Assembly: GCA_028015205.1 (NCBI GenBank) | Contig: CM051521.1 | Location: 123,450,614-123,514,613, forward strand | Direction of reading: 5' to 3' | Length of the DNA: 64,000 nucleotides | DNA from: Mytilisepta virgata | Taxonomy: Eukaryota; Mollusca; Bivalvia; Mytilida; Mytilidae | In this document: positions 24,601 to 38,400 of the stretch, piece by piece | Position numbering within the stretch: position 1 is the stretch's first letter | Layout of the letters: the number at the start of each line of letters is the position of its first letter | Notes under the pieces: generated by a model | Seen by the model: the letters and a program-made list of their open reading frames with translations, nothing else | Database searches by the model: none | Told to the model about the DNA's origin: nothing | Position numbers and translations under genes: made by a program

Positions 24601-27600
24601 GTTGACGCTGCTGCTGCCACCACCAATGACAGAATGTAGAATCGCTATGCCTCGCTTCCTCGACAAAAATGTCAACAATGACCTTGCAGTAAGGCATGTC
24701 ATCATTTAATGTAATATAATGGTAATGTTCGTATAAATATTTAATTAGCACACTTTTAGAATTAATAGTTTTGTAGGACCTACTCTTAAAAACAATATGT
24801 CTGTAGTTTATATTAAATACATGTATATCTGGAAAACAGGAGATTTAATACATATAGAACGTTGTTAACATAAGTATTTACAAACTTAATACCATAAATA
24901 TTTCATCCCATACCCTCAAGTGCTGGCAAGATTTATTTAAAACCAGTATAATAAATGTTATTTGTATGGTACAAGTAATAACCCTTGTTTGATTAGACTG
25001 CAAATTTAACTTGGAGGTCAATGAACTAGAAAGATTATCCCAGGGTCAAACTTCTATTTTAAGATTAATTAATGAACATGCTTAACATATTATACAGATA
25101 GTAGGTTCAAAATGGATAATGTCAAGCCACTACCAATTGATCACATACTTCAAACCTATTTTACTTAAAAAAAAACTTTAAAAAATTGGACAACTGCAAA
25201 CCACTGCTAACCTTTTCACTAGTGAAATTGTATCAGGGTTGAACAGATTTGGATTCAAGTCATTCATTAATATCCAAGGCATTTACACTTAAAAAACATA
25301 ATTCCTGTATGTCTTGTATATGAATCAATTAATGAGGAAAAAGTAATTAGGATTCATCCATGGATTAAATGTAGGTTAGGTTGACTTGTACATATGTTAA
25401 TAACTGCCATGACAAAATATTACTACCTCTTTAACTGGTTCTCATATCCAGACCTTAACACAAAACTAAACCAAAGTCACTCAATGCCCAAATGTAGGTC
25501 AATGTGACTTAATATATGCATGGACCTTTGTTGCTATCCACTGGAAAAAGGTCATCTGCAAGTGACTGTGGTCTGCTTACAATTGAAATCGAAAATAAAA
25601 CTTAACCAACCAAAGTCACAGATGCATTTCAAAGTGACTCAATTTCTATAGAAAATCAAGGCATTTCATCAATTCATCATTTTTTTCATTGGCTGTTCAT
25701 TGATGTAAAAATTATTTGCAAGACCAAGACCAAGACTTTCAAACAAAACATAACAAGCATAAGGCTATAGAATAAAGTACCATAAACTTTGTAAGTATTG
25801 CTTAAATGTCAGCACACAAAAATCAATTTCACCAGAGTACGTACATCAGTATTCCTGGCTTAAAGCTTATTCTATTATAAACGTGTACAAAACAGTGCCA
25901 AAGAGTTTGATTTATTATGTCACATTTATTTACAATAGGTAAACAGCACAGATGACACAATCCTATACTCTGTTATAACCATAAATAGGTCACACAACTG
26001 AAATAGGTCATACCATGGTTATCTCCCCTCACTATAAGTACTTCTGACATAAGATTATTGAAGTATGGTTAGTGTTATGTCTATTTTGATCATATAATTG
26101 ATGTTTGTTGTTTTATATTGTATTTGATTTATAATCCTATGTTGGATTTTAGATTCAATAAATAATTGAGCTGAATTAAATTGTCAGATTTGATTAATGA
26201 AGTACAGAGATAATTAGAAAACGTTTTGATGTAAAGTTACAACTGATAAAACCATACCTATATATCTCACTTCACCCACATTTCTCAACAACCATTGTCT
26301 TACCATTGACTCATATGATACTACTACTCTCTACAGTTAAAATTCCAATACCGTTTCTACTCCCTTATAAGACAAATTTTTGGTACCAAATTTCAATTTT
26401 CTCAAAAGGGGGGTTGTCTTATAGGACAGGCCACTCGCCTAAGAGAAGAAATCTTAGCAAATCTAAAAAGTTAGGTTGGTAAATTTAAAGATATTCCGTA
26501 ATTTCTCTATATTTTTTACTAGATTTGAAAAACTATTGAAAAAATAGGTTTTTTGTTACCATGGATCGTTGTTGAGTTCCAGTACATTGATTTGTTTAAT
26601 GAATGGTAAATATAACAAGACGATATTAAAGCCCATACTTTCCAAGTTGTTACTTCATTTGTTTTTCATAAATTCATCATCAATATTCATAAAAATTGCA
26701 ATTTTAAATCCAACTACAGGCTCTAAAGAGCCTGTATCACTCACCTGCATTGAACTTTTCACCTTGAGCAGGACTAAAGATTTGGCTGGTTTTTCTATAG
26801 GGTTCTATTTTCGACTAAGTTCGGCTGTGGCAGCCAAGTTGGTTGACAGTCTAGATCAATGGATACATTTCTAAAAGAGAACCATCTAAGGACCATTGCT
26901 ACCAAGTCTAGTTCTAATTGGCTTAGTGGTTTCAGACCAGAAGATTTTTGAGAGAATTTCCCAAAGGGTCCTATGTTAAAATAAGTTTGGCTGTATCGGC
27001 CATCTTGGTTCACAGTCCAGGACCTCTTAAGGACCATTGCTCCAAAGTCTTGTTCCAATTGGTCAAGTGGTTTCAGACAAGAAGATTTTTCAATGAATTT
27101 TCCCATGGAGCCTTATGTTAAACTAAGTTCGGTTGTGGCAGTCCAGGTCATGGGACACAATTTTGAAAGAGGACCATATTAGGAGCATTGCTGCAAAGTC
27201 TGCTTCCAATCGGTAAAGTGGTTTCAGATAAAAAGATTTTTCAATGAATTTTCCCATAAGGCCCTATGTTTAACTTAGTTTATGCTGTGGCTGCCATCTT
27301 GGTTAACAGTCCGGGTCATCGGACATCCTTCTGAACGAGAACCTCCTAAGGACCATTACTGTCAAGTTCAGTTGCAACTGGCCTTGTAGTTTCATAGAAG
27401 AAGATTTTTTAAATTCATCTCCCCCCTTTTCTATTTTTCGTAACAGCAGCCACGTTGGTTGGAAGTTGTGGATGCTGGACATAAGTTTGGTAAGGGGTTA
27501 CCCAAGGACCATTCCACTAAAGTTTGGTTCAAACTGGCTCAGTGGTTTCAGGGGAGTTGCAAAAAGTAAAATTCCCATAGGCTCAATGTTAAACTAAGTC

Positions 27601-30600
27601 CAGCCATGGCAGCCATGTTGGATGGCGTTCGGGGAAACCGAACACAAATTTTAAAAGGGGCCACCCAAGGACCATTCCAACAAAGTTTGGTTCAAATTTG
27701 CCTAATGGTCTCCGAAAAGATAACGAAAATGTTAAAATTCCCATAGGGTCCAAGATTAAACTATGTCCAACCATGGCAGCCATATTGGATGGCACCCCGG
27801 AAAACTAAATACACACTTTAAAGGGGACCATCCAAGGACGATTCCACTTAAGTTTGGTTTAAATTGGTTCAGTGGTTTCAGAGAAGTTGATAAAAATGTG
27901 AAAAGTTTACGACAACGCAGTGATGAGAATAGCTCACATGACCTTTTAGGCCGGGTGAGCTAAAAACAACAACGATGACAAACTTCAAATGACCTGCCAT
28001 GTTTTGACATGTGGGCAACACGTGGTCATAATCCGGATTCGGAATGGAACCTAATGAATAATTATTTGATTTGTTTCTTTCGACTTCGTATAAGATCAAT
28101 GTCAATTCATTTTATAGGTTAAATAAAAGGAATTATGAAGTAGAATTTGTTACTATCTTAACACAACTTACAGGTGCAAAAAAACTATTAAATTTGTTTA
28201 AAATTTTATATTTATTTTCATGTTTTGGGTGAATAAACTTATTTGTTTTGAGGAATGGAAGACTCTATGCTGACAAGCTTTTCTGCATTTTAGGATAAAA
28301 CTTTACTCCAGCCTTTGCAAGATCATTGAACTGATTTGCCATTGTCTTATATGAGGGTAGAGGCAAAAGTAATACCCAAATTTCCCAAGAAAGGGCCCTC
28401 GTCTTATAGGACACGTAGCCTTAAGGGAGAGAAACAACGGTTATTACATGCTTGCTATTGCTGACATATTGAAAATAAAAGACTGAACTATCTGCAACAT
28501 TGTTACCCATTCACACATAACTATAATTAATTTTCCAAAAAGAAATTTAATCAATTCAAGGTCTAAAGGTCATGATAAAAGACTGCTTAGTAAATTCAAA
28601 GAAAAATAACTCTAAAGAGACTTTGGGATTTTTTTTTTCAGACCTCTTTGCTGTTAGTTGTTAAATGATGAAATCATATAATTTATGCCTTCCAAACTAC
28701 ACATGATTATAATTATATTAGCATTTATTCTGTCGTTAAAAAAACTCATCTTTTGATTAATGATAAGTTTTTTCCTTTCTTCAATTCTATGGAATTTGAT
28801 CTCAGAACAATAGAGTTATCTACCCTAAATATTTCAAATGGGGAGAATTCTGAAATCAAAATAAGGACCCTGTTCCTAAACCAATTTTTGTCCTGCTACT
28901 ACTAATAAGTCACAAAAATAAACTGTTACTTTTTAACCAAAAGATCATCTACAGCCTTCTGTTTTTCTACTTTTGTGCTTTATCAAAGCTTTAGTGAAAA
29001 TATCAGAGAAACACTTACACAGATAAATATCTATTTTTGTTCAAAAAACATGATTATAGTTTATCGATTTAGCAACTGAGGCTAGCTGTGAATTAACAAG
29101 GACCATTATTAACAAGTTGAAATATTAAGATCTTGTTATTTTGAAACACATACCATGTTGCCATATTATCAAAAGCTATTCATACAAATTAACATAAAAG
29201 ACAACAAAACACAATAAAAAGAGTCAGGATAGTTTGACCTGGTATAGACACTTTACATTGGTGGGGTAAAACTGCTTTTATGGGTACCCAAACAAGTCAT
29301 TTATCTATCCTACCCTCTGGTGCATAAAAAACACTATACAGTATGATAAACAACAAGGTGACACCTAGCTAAAAATATTAAAATTGGTTCTACAAGCAAA
29401 AAATTATAATAACAGATCTGTAGTGATAACAATACCACACACTGAATTCTGGTCCAAGTGATCTTATAAAATTCAGATTTTATGATTGTGCAAAGCACCC
29501 GAAATGAAATATTGTTTTTATATGATGAGATTGAAGTGCGATACCGTATTTGGTTGTAGAAAATATGCAGTCATAGATTATATGCACCCCTTCTTAAGCT
29601 CTTATATCGAGAAAAAAAAACTTAGTTCTACGCTTGGACATTTTGGCAACAAAGTTAAAGTTTTAGTCATCATGAGATCGGCGTTTTTCTTCATTTTCAG
29701 AAACAGAAACATCTTTTCATTTTCGTCGAGTCTTTGGATTTGTTTATAAATGTTTTTTAGCAATTAAAATAAAAGATAGTTAAGGAAAATATCATAAGTG
29801 TTAAGACAAATTAATGAATTATTGACAACGGTAATCAACTATGATTTTCTAATTTCCAAATCGAATTCAGAGCGATATGTCTGTTTGCACAATAATTTAA
29901 AATTTAGTGAAACAATATTTAAACTAGAGCTGTCAAATGAAATTCATAAATTACAATGTAATTATGTCACCCTCAGACGTAGTCGGGACCACATATTGTT
30001 ATTGTTACGTTTCTTGTTTTTTTTTCCTGCTTCCACCCAATTTTGTCCGCACAAGTTCGCAGAGATGGCTGGAACAATCTTTATGAAACTTCATAGTAAT
30101 GATGATCACCAAGTCTAGTTGTGCATGTAACAATAAAAATTTTCAAAATGGCTGCCGTTGCCATGGAAACAGAAAAATTATGAAAATTTTGGGAAAGTTT
30201 CATATCTCAAAAACTGCAACATAGAATTTCATGAATCTTTGTACTTTTGTAAAGTATGATTAGTAGAACATGTTCATGAAAAAAAAACGTGATCGGTTGG
30301 AGACGTTTGACGAAAAACTCAACATTATCCGATTTCAATGAAAATTGATATCTAGGCTAAGTTTGGGATGGCGAACAAGATGCAATCATTGATATACAAA
30401 AATTTCCAATAAATGTTGATTACGCATCGTCTCTACCATGATCTGATACCAGAATAGTTGTGAATAAAAACAAAATATGAAACTGGGAACCGGACAACGA
30501 TACAAACAAAAACAGCAGTCGAAAAAACGGGAATACCTTTTCATTGTCTTAACGCTCTTTTCACTGAGTAATTAAAGATAGGAATTTTATCTCAGTTGTT

Positions 30601-32387
30601 GGTTTCAGTCTCTTTTTATCAAAAAAGGGTACTGTTAATTCTGAAATTATTGCAATGCTTTTATTATTGCCCAAAATGCAAGAGGGTTGTAGTCGCAATA
30701 ATTTAAACTCGGATTTAGGAATTTTTATATGAATGAAGTGAGATTTTTCTCAATATAGCAAAAATTAAAATCGCATTTTAGTCTAAAATGACAGAATCAC
30801 AATAATAAATGCACGCAATAATTTCTGAATTTACAGTATATATTGTCGACAATGGCTGCGATCGATCGTATGCAAGAAATTGTTCCCTTGAATTGACATC
30901 AAAAAGTCACCAGAAAAAGGCTGCAGTACTATATAATACACACCCCTTTCTCAGCTTCATTTCTAGAGGTAACAAAGTGTGTATAATGTATAACTGAATA
31001 TGGTACACTAAATTAGCTAAATAATTCTGAGCTATTAACAGCCAATAAACAAAAATAAACCCACTGAACCCCTGGTAATCTACCATGACCAGTGTATATA
31101 TACCTGTACACAGGTATATGTAATCAGATTTAATTAGCTCACTTAGCTATTCACTTGTTTCACTCATGGATTTGTAATTTAAACAAGAGGCTCACCAGAG
31201 CCTGTATCGCTCACCTGGAGTCTGGTTTTCATTGGACAATTAATCAACTATTTGACCAAGTTTGTTGCAATTGGTTCAATTGTTCAGGGAAAATTTGTTG
31301 AAGATTTATTTTTCATAAGGTTTAATGTTAAAATATGTTCCCTGATGGTGGTAGTCCTGGCAGGAAGTTGACAAAATTGACCAGGAATAAGGGTGAACCT
31401 TAAATAAATGTAACAGAACCCGACCTCAAATTACACAAACCAATAACTCCTAAATAGAATTTGGGATTCCCTTCAAAATTTCAGGGTAGGTAGATCTCAA
31501 CATGGCAAACATTTTTCAATTTACATTTCACTTCTATCTCAAATAGTTTTGGAGATAAATGCAAAAATGTTAAAATTTTAAAAATTTGACAAAAAAGGAC
31601 AATAACTCCTAAATGGGTTTTGGGATTTCCTTTAAAATTTCAGGGTATGTAGATCTCAACATGGCAAACATTTTTCAAATTTACATTTCACTTCTATCTC
31701 AAATAGTTTTGGAGATAAATGACGAAAAATGTTAAATTATGAAAATTTGACGAAAAAAGGACAATAACTCCTAAATGGGTTTTGGAATTTCCTTCAAAAT
31801 TTCAGGGTAGGTAGATCTTGTCATGCTGATCAAATTTATCCCATGTCAGATTTTCGATATCTGTAACGGTTTTTGAGTTATTAGCAAAAAACAGCAATTT
31901 ACCCCTATGTTCTATTTTTAGTAACAGCGGCCATGTTTTTCGACGAATCAAAAATCCCCACATCAGTTCTATGCAGGATACCATAAGCAACAATCTTACC
32001 AAGTTTCATATGATTTTGAATAGTAGTTTCAGAGAAGAAGATTTTTGAAATAATAACATAAAAAAAAGCCAAAAATGTGAAAAAAGGGCAATAACTCCTA
32101 AATGGGTTTTGGAATTTCCTTCAAAATTTCAGGGTAGGTAGATCTTGTCATGCTGATCAATTTTATCCCATGTCAGATTTTCGATATCTGTAACGGTTTT
32201 TGAGTTATTAGCAAAAAACAGCAATTTACCCCTATGTTCTATTTATAGTAACGACAGCCATGTTTTTCGACATTTCAAAAATTTTAAACGATAGAAATTT
32301 TCCAGATGCCCTAAAGAACAATTCTGCAAAGTTAGGTTGAAGTCGGTCCAGTAGTTTAGGACGAGTTAACGTTTGAAAAAGTTTACA

Positions 32388-32429
<42 letters not shown>

Positions 32430-35400
32430 AGACGACGACGACGACGGATGCCAAGTGATGGCAATAGCTCACATGGCCTATGGCCAGGTGAGCTAATAAT
32501 ATGAATGTCTTCCAAATCATACTTTCTAACAAAAATATTCTTGTATCCATTACCCATACATTAAAATCCCTGTAACATTTTGAAGATGTCTAGTATATTT
32601 AAATGTTTTCACATCCATACACCAAACAAGTATCTTACCTCCTCCAGAAACAACCATGGATGACATGTAGAACCAAGGAGTGAGGATCTTTTTAGTCCAT
32701 GGTCAAATATTGCCTTCAGTGCTGGACACAGGCTGTAATATTATATAAAATACAGATTCATAATTCATATTTATATTGTCTAATGGTTCAGTAGGGTTGT
32801 TTCTTGAAAATTAATGTTAGTTTTTAAAATTTGAAATATAGTAAAACTTTCCCATAGTTCAAAATGAAAATCTGACAGTTTTCTTAAACATAAATATAAT
32901 AGTTTTATCAGTGAGGAAAACTGACCCATATTAATTCAATTTCACAAACATTGCAAATAAAATAATCCCAACATCTAGCAATATTTTAAGATGTGGTTTC
33001 AATATTTTCTATACTAGATACTACTGAACAGATGACTTACGTTCCTCTAACTAAATCTGTTATAGTTTCTGTTACACTGTCATCACCCGCTGACGAGTAA
33101 TGTTTACTTCTTTCATCTAACACCTCAACAAACTTAGCAGGGAACCAGCCACGTAATCCATTTAATTCTCCTACCCAACAATGTTCATCTTTCTGGGAAA
33201 TTATCTGTATATAAATATGTCCCTTGTACTTCAGAATTTTTAATTTATGGTGTAAATGTTTTATCTAAATATTTTTGGAAACAATGTACTCATTTTTACT
33301 GCCAAATTTGGCATGTGGGGAAATAAATTTCAAAGAGGTTAAGTGATTTTAATTCAATACTACATGTATCTTAAACTTAAGGTAGGAGGTACCTGATTGG
33401 GCTATATTTCAGATTTTTATAAAATTTGGCATGCAACTAGAGTACGATGAACTGCATCTGAATATAAAAAAAAAAATAATTTAGGTCCCTTTAATACTTC
33501 CCAAAATATGGTGTTTCAAGTTTTGGCTAACAGATGGGTAAATACATAGAATGCATGCAGTTATCGCTCCAAAAAGTCATATATTTTGACTTTAAATTAT
33601 GATTTCTCAAAATCAAGTCCCTAGAATTAAAAAAAAAGATATATTATTGCCACTGAAATTCTCTTTTTATGGATATAAAATTTATTGGGGGTCACCAGAA
33701 TTGTTTCTTAGTAAATTAGATTGATTAATGTATGAAGAGTGAAAATAAGTGTCAAAAAGCCAAAATAAGGGCAACGTCGTCACGACGTTGTGATAAAAAA
33801 TTTTTTAGTGCTTTTACAGACAGGACCTATAGTTGAATGATTTCCACAATGAAAACGAAGCTGGTGACCATACATTATTTGTTTATTTAGTATCATTGAA
33901 ACAAAAAGTTGAAGGCAATAACATATCGTTTTTATAGAAAATTCTAGAGATTAGTTTTTGAGAAATGATGATTTAAAATGAAATTATTAATTGTTTTTGG
34001 CAGTTTTTATATGAAATCTACAGTAAATGAATTTAAATCAACCTTATTGAAAAAATATAATAGCTTTATATAAATTGTTTTCGATATTTAGATGCAGTTT
34101 CGAATGTTCTAGCTGCATGTAAAATTTCATGAAAATCTGAAATTTTGAAGATTTAGGTACCTCCTACCTTAATTGCTCTGATCGCTAATAATGTTGATAA
34201 GGATTATCAGTATCTATCTTGCAATTCTACTAAAATTTGCTTCCAACTACCCCTAGAAGTTATATTTATAAACAAGATTGTATTATTCCTTTTTGTATTT
34301 ATATTACTGATATAATTTTCTCTATATATATTACCGTTATGATATCATTTTTTCTGAATCCTAATTCGTCATCATCATGTCTTTCAAAATCTAACAACGC
34401 TTTAGCTCTCCGTCGTTTGTTCCTAGCCACATTAACATAATTCTCAAGATCCTTTGCATGACTTTCCATTGTGTAATCTGCTATCAGATTCTGTAGGTTA
34501 TAATTAAAAATACGTTATCATTGATCTCAACTCTAACCCTTATTTTGTTTAGCTGAGCATGGTGAATTTTTTTGTGTATTTTTGATATTTTGCACATTTT
34601 TAGTCTACTTTAATGGGTATGCACAAAGATGTACTTTTCACCTAATTTTACCCTTGGTTTGTATGGATTGATAGCTTATTGGTTAACGTCCAGTGGCAAT
34701 TTTACATGCATATCAAGATTAAAACATGTTGATGTGATATGAACCCTGCTTTGTACTAGACTGAAACACTGACCAAGATTTATAACATGCTAGCTCACAA
34801 GCTAATAGTCCAAAGGAAGATATGTCATCCAACCCAACTAGTCTTTGCTCTTACTCCAAAATGACATGTGCTTTGCAGAGAAGCAGCAAATACCAATTTT
34901 AAAGTCTTTGGTCTGACCCAGATAGGAATCGAACCTGCAACCTTAGATGCTACCAGGAGACCATTGAGGTGATCTCCCTTGATGTGTAAGCCATACATTA
35001 TATATGATAGATTTATCAGATGTACCTACCACTTTGTTATTTTTAGGATCAAGAGACTGGAAATGTCTAGCTATCTGCAAAATGGCTTCCCTCAGATCCA
35101 CCAGTAATTCTGTCTGTTTGATATTTTTGGCTTTTCCAAAATCTTCATCTTCCTGGTCTCCCCACAGTAACAAGGAAACTAAGGACCGTGACCTCCGTAA
35201 ATGTCTTTTATTTAATTGCTGTAAAATAATGTTGAACAATGCAAAACATTAAGACTGGTATTAAAAAATATCTTTGTTTACCCTTACCTAACCCACACTT
35301 TTAAAGGTAGGTAGGTAGGTAGGCATCTCAGAAAAGCTGCCACCATCAGTGTCCTAATTAATCTGATCAGGACGCACCCACAATAAAGTATTTGGTGAAA

Positions 35401-38400
35401 GTATCTTTCGTAGTTTGAAGAACAGAAAAAAACTAAATAATGGACTATGGGACAAAACAAGGTCATCATGTATGAATGCTCAGTACTATCCAATGCACAT
35501 TCACTGATGAGTTTTCGTTGATACACTATGCTTAGTTCCAAAGAAATGAACCTAAACGCAAAACTTAACCACATAGTTCGGACGTATGTACGGATGGATG
35601 TATGCACGGACGAACAAGGGTAACTCTATATGCCCCATCCACATTCATGGGTGAGGCATACAAAATAGAGGCTCAAAGGAGCCTGTACCGCTCTCCTGGA
35701 AAACATTTGCAAACTGAAAGCAGAATTAATTGCTTGAAATGTCCATCTTGGCGGGCAGTAATGAACATTGCTGTAAATTCCAATTGGCTCATTGGTTTTG
35801 CCAAATTGCTCCATTTCAGACAAGAATATCTCTATGTGAATTTCCCATTGGCACATATATTAAATTAAATTTGCCCATGGCAGCAATCGTGGATAGCCAT
35901 AATGTTAATATGATAGAATTCTGAAAGAGGAACACCTAAAGATCATTGCTGCTAAGTTTGATTTCCTTTGGCTAAGTGGTTTCAAACAAGAACATCTTAT
36001 AAGTGAATTTTCCCCTGATTACTTTCGGACAAGTAGATCTGAAAGTGAATTTTCCCATTGGGGCCTATGTTAAATAAGTTCACCTGCAGTGACCATCTTG
36101 GATAGTGGTGCAGGTAATCAAATATTCTAAAACAAACCATCTAAGGACCATTGCTTCCAATTTTGTTTCCTATTGGCTTACTGATTTCAGACAAGAAGAT
36201 TTTTAAGTCAAATTTCCCATAGGGTCCTATGTTAAAATATGTTTGGACATCTTGGAGGGAGCACAGGGTCATTAGATATATTTCTGAAAGACGCCTACCA
36301 AAGAACTTTTATTGCAATTGGCTTTGTGGTTTCAGACAAGAAGATCTTAAAATTATGTTAAACTATGTTTGGCTCTAATAGCCATTTCGGACAGCGGGCG
36401 GGGTCATTGGGTAAAATTCTGAAAGAGGACCATCTAAGGACCATTTCTGCCAACTTTAGTCCCAACTGGCCTACTGATTTCAGACAAGAAGATTTTTAAG
36501 TCAATTTCCCATAGTGTCCTATGTTAGACTATGTTTGGCTCTGGTGGCCAGCTTTTGATGCAATAGGTCCAGTAATATCATAGTAGGTCTTTCAAGGAAA
36601 GTTTACGATGACAGACACAAAGTGATGGCAATAGCTCACATGACCCTTTCAGGTGAGCTAAAAAGTACACAAGTCAAATCTGAATACACTCATTAAAATA
36701 TTAATTAATTAAATCTTATTAATTAAAAATAATTCATTTTCAGCATCCTTACTATACCTTAAGAGTGTCACCAAAACTCAATGTTTTTAGTTTTTTATAC
36801 AAAAATATTTAAAACACCCTTTAACCATAAAAATTTTCTATTCTACAATGAAAAAACACAAATGCATATAATTATATGAAGGCTGAAAATCTATTACTAA
36901 TGGATGAGGGTTTTCTCTACTCTTATCAACCTGATCCTCTGCCAACAGTCAAGTATTATTATTTTTTTTAAATGTTCAGATATTAAAAATTCTCATAGCC
37001 TGAATAAAATTTCAGTAAAAATTGTGAAAGACTGGTTCAGGTTTTTTTTTAAATCTACAAAAATCCTCAAGAACTATTACACACTACCTAGTTTTCAACT
37101 CTTCAAATGAGTTATTTCTGAAGCTGAAAAAAAAATCCCTTTTTTAGACTTCATCAACATATGATAATATGGGGTTAAGCAAACACACAAAAAAAAAGAA
37201 ACAGGAATATCATTTCCAATGAAGCTGGATAAGTGATGCATAATCAGGTAGCTTGGTGCTAGGCAACAAAACATTTGTCATGCCTACATGAAATAAAAGT
37301 CAGCCGTCCCCTGGTCTGTTAACTTACCGACTGACAATGTTTAAAACAAACAAATAATTCTGCCTACAAATTTAATGGATGAATATTTTATAGTGTTTTG
37401 TCTAATCTATTGTTCATTAAATGGAATAGACAAATTTTATAACATTACCACAATTTTTTCAAGAACTCTTTCTTAAAGCTAAAGCAGCCTTCTTTCCAAA
37501 TTCATCTAAAATTCATCTTACTTATTTTATAAAAATTTATTCAAATATTTCATATTGGAAATTTTTTTGTAAGAGATTTTTAATCTGAAACATAAGTATA
37601 TATATCTCCTTCAATAATATTGGTTAGATTCATCAGTTATATTTTTACAAAGGGAATAGTTAGCATATAAAGTTATTTTTCTTTTCTTTTCATGGTAATC
37701 AGAAATTCAACTGGCAAAAATATTCAGCAGTAGAGATCTACTCAAAAAGTCTATAATACCTTCTTCCTCCCGTAAATTAAACTTTCAATAAGTTACGAAT
37801 AATTCATACCAAATTGTAAAGATTATTTTTCATAATAATCCATGTCTCTGATGTAAATCAAATGTTTTTATTATAATTTGGAAAATGTAATGTGACCAAG
37901 CTTACAAAATGATACCTCTTCATGAAAAATATTGTGTTGTTCAAATTATCTCCCCTTCAAAATGTCGGACAGCAATTATACTGCATCATGCCTATCTTCA
38001 TATGACTTACTGTCTTTGAGTAAAATTTGTCACTTTATGCACAACTTCACTATCTTTGTGTTAAGTTTCACTAAATGTCATAAGACAGTATGTAGGAGGT
38101 GTTAATGGATAGCCAATAATCACAAGCATGAGTTATACTACAATTTTATTAAATATGTCAATCTGCAAATGAATACCAAAGTAAACAAGTCAGATCTGAA
38201 TAAAGGTCAAATTATTTTCAGTAATTTTAACAGATGTCATTCTCCTAAATTTGTTAGTTTCACATCAGTTCCTCCTACCTTTCTACAGTTTTTAAAGCAA
38301 AGTAAATTTCCAGTCTAAAATGTAATTAGCTACAACAATTTCTATATAATCAAAAAAAATATTTTCAATACGGATGCAATTATAGAATATTTGATTTCTG

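Larger units (their letters stand above)
22891..32638 (-). other. SGSM3: large SGSM3 intron (about 9.7 kb)
   Basis: Separates exons 14 and 15. It holds a small family C element, two family A pearl-like elements and a TACTG MITE, plus repeat-like sequence around 29480-30300 ('tttgtccgcacaagttcgca', 'atggctgccgttgccatgga'). A short direct repeat containing 'gtcttataggaca' flanks the first family A element at about 26420 and 28410. No exon was found inside it. Confidence 0.7.

Noticed and set aside
29486..30118. Plus-strand ORFs of 87 and 106 codons in the large intron
   Set aside because: They contain repeat-like sequence ('tttgtccgcacaagttcgca') and no recognisable domain; probably remnants of mobile elements.
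32366..32557. Minus-strand ORF with a poly-Arg/poly-Ser run
   Set aside because: Translation of the (GAC)n microsatellite at the end of a family A element.
34905..34980. Minus-strand tRNA call around 'gcaggttcgattcc'
   Set aside because: Part of a SINE head with a long non-tRNA body; the stems do not close.
35004..35252. 82-codon plus-strand ORF
   Set aside because: Antisense shadow of SGSM3 exon 11.
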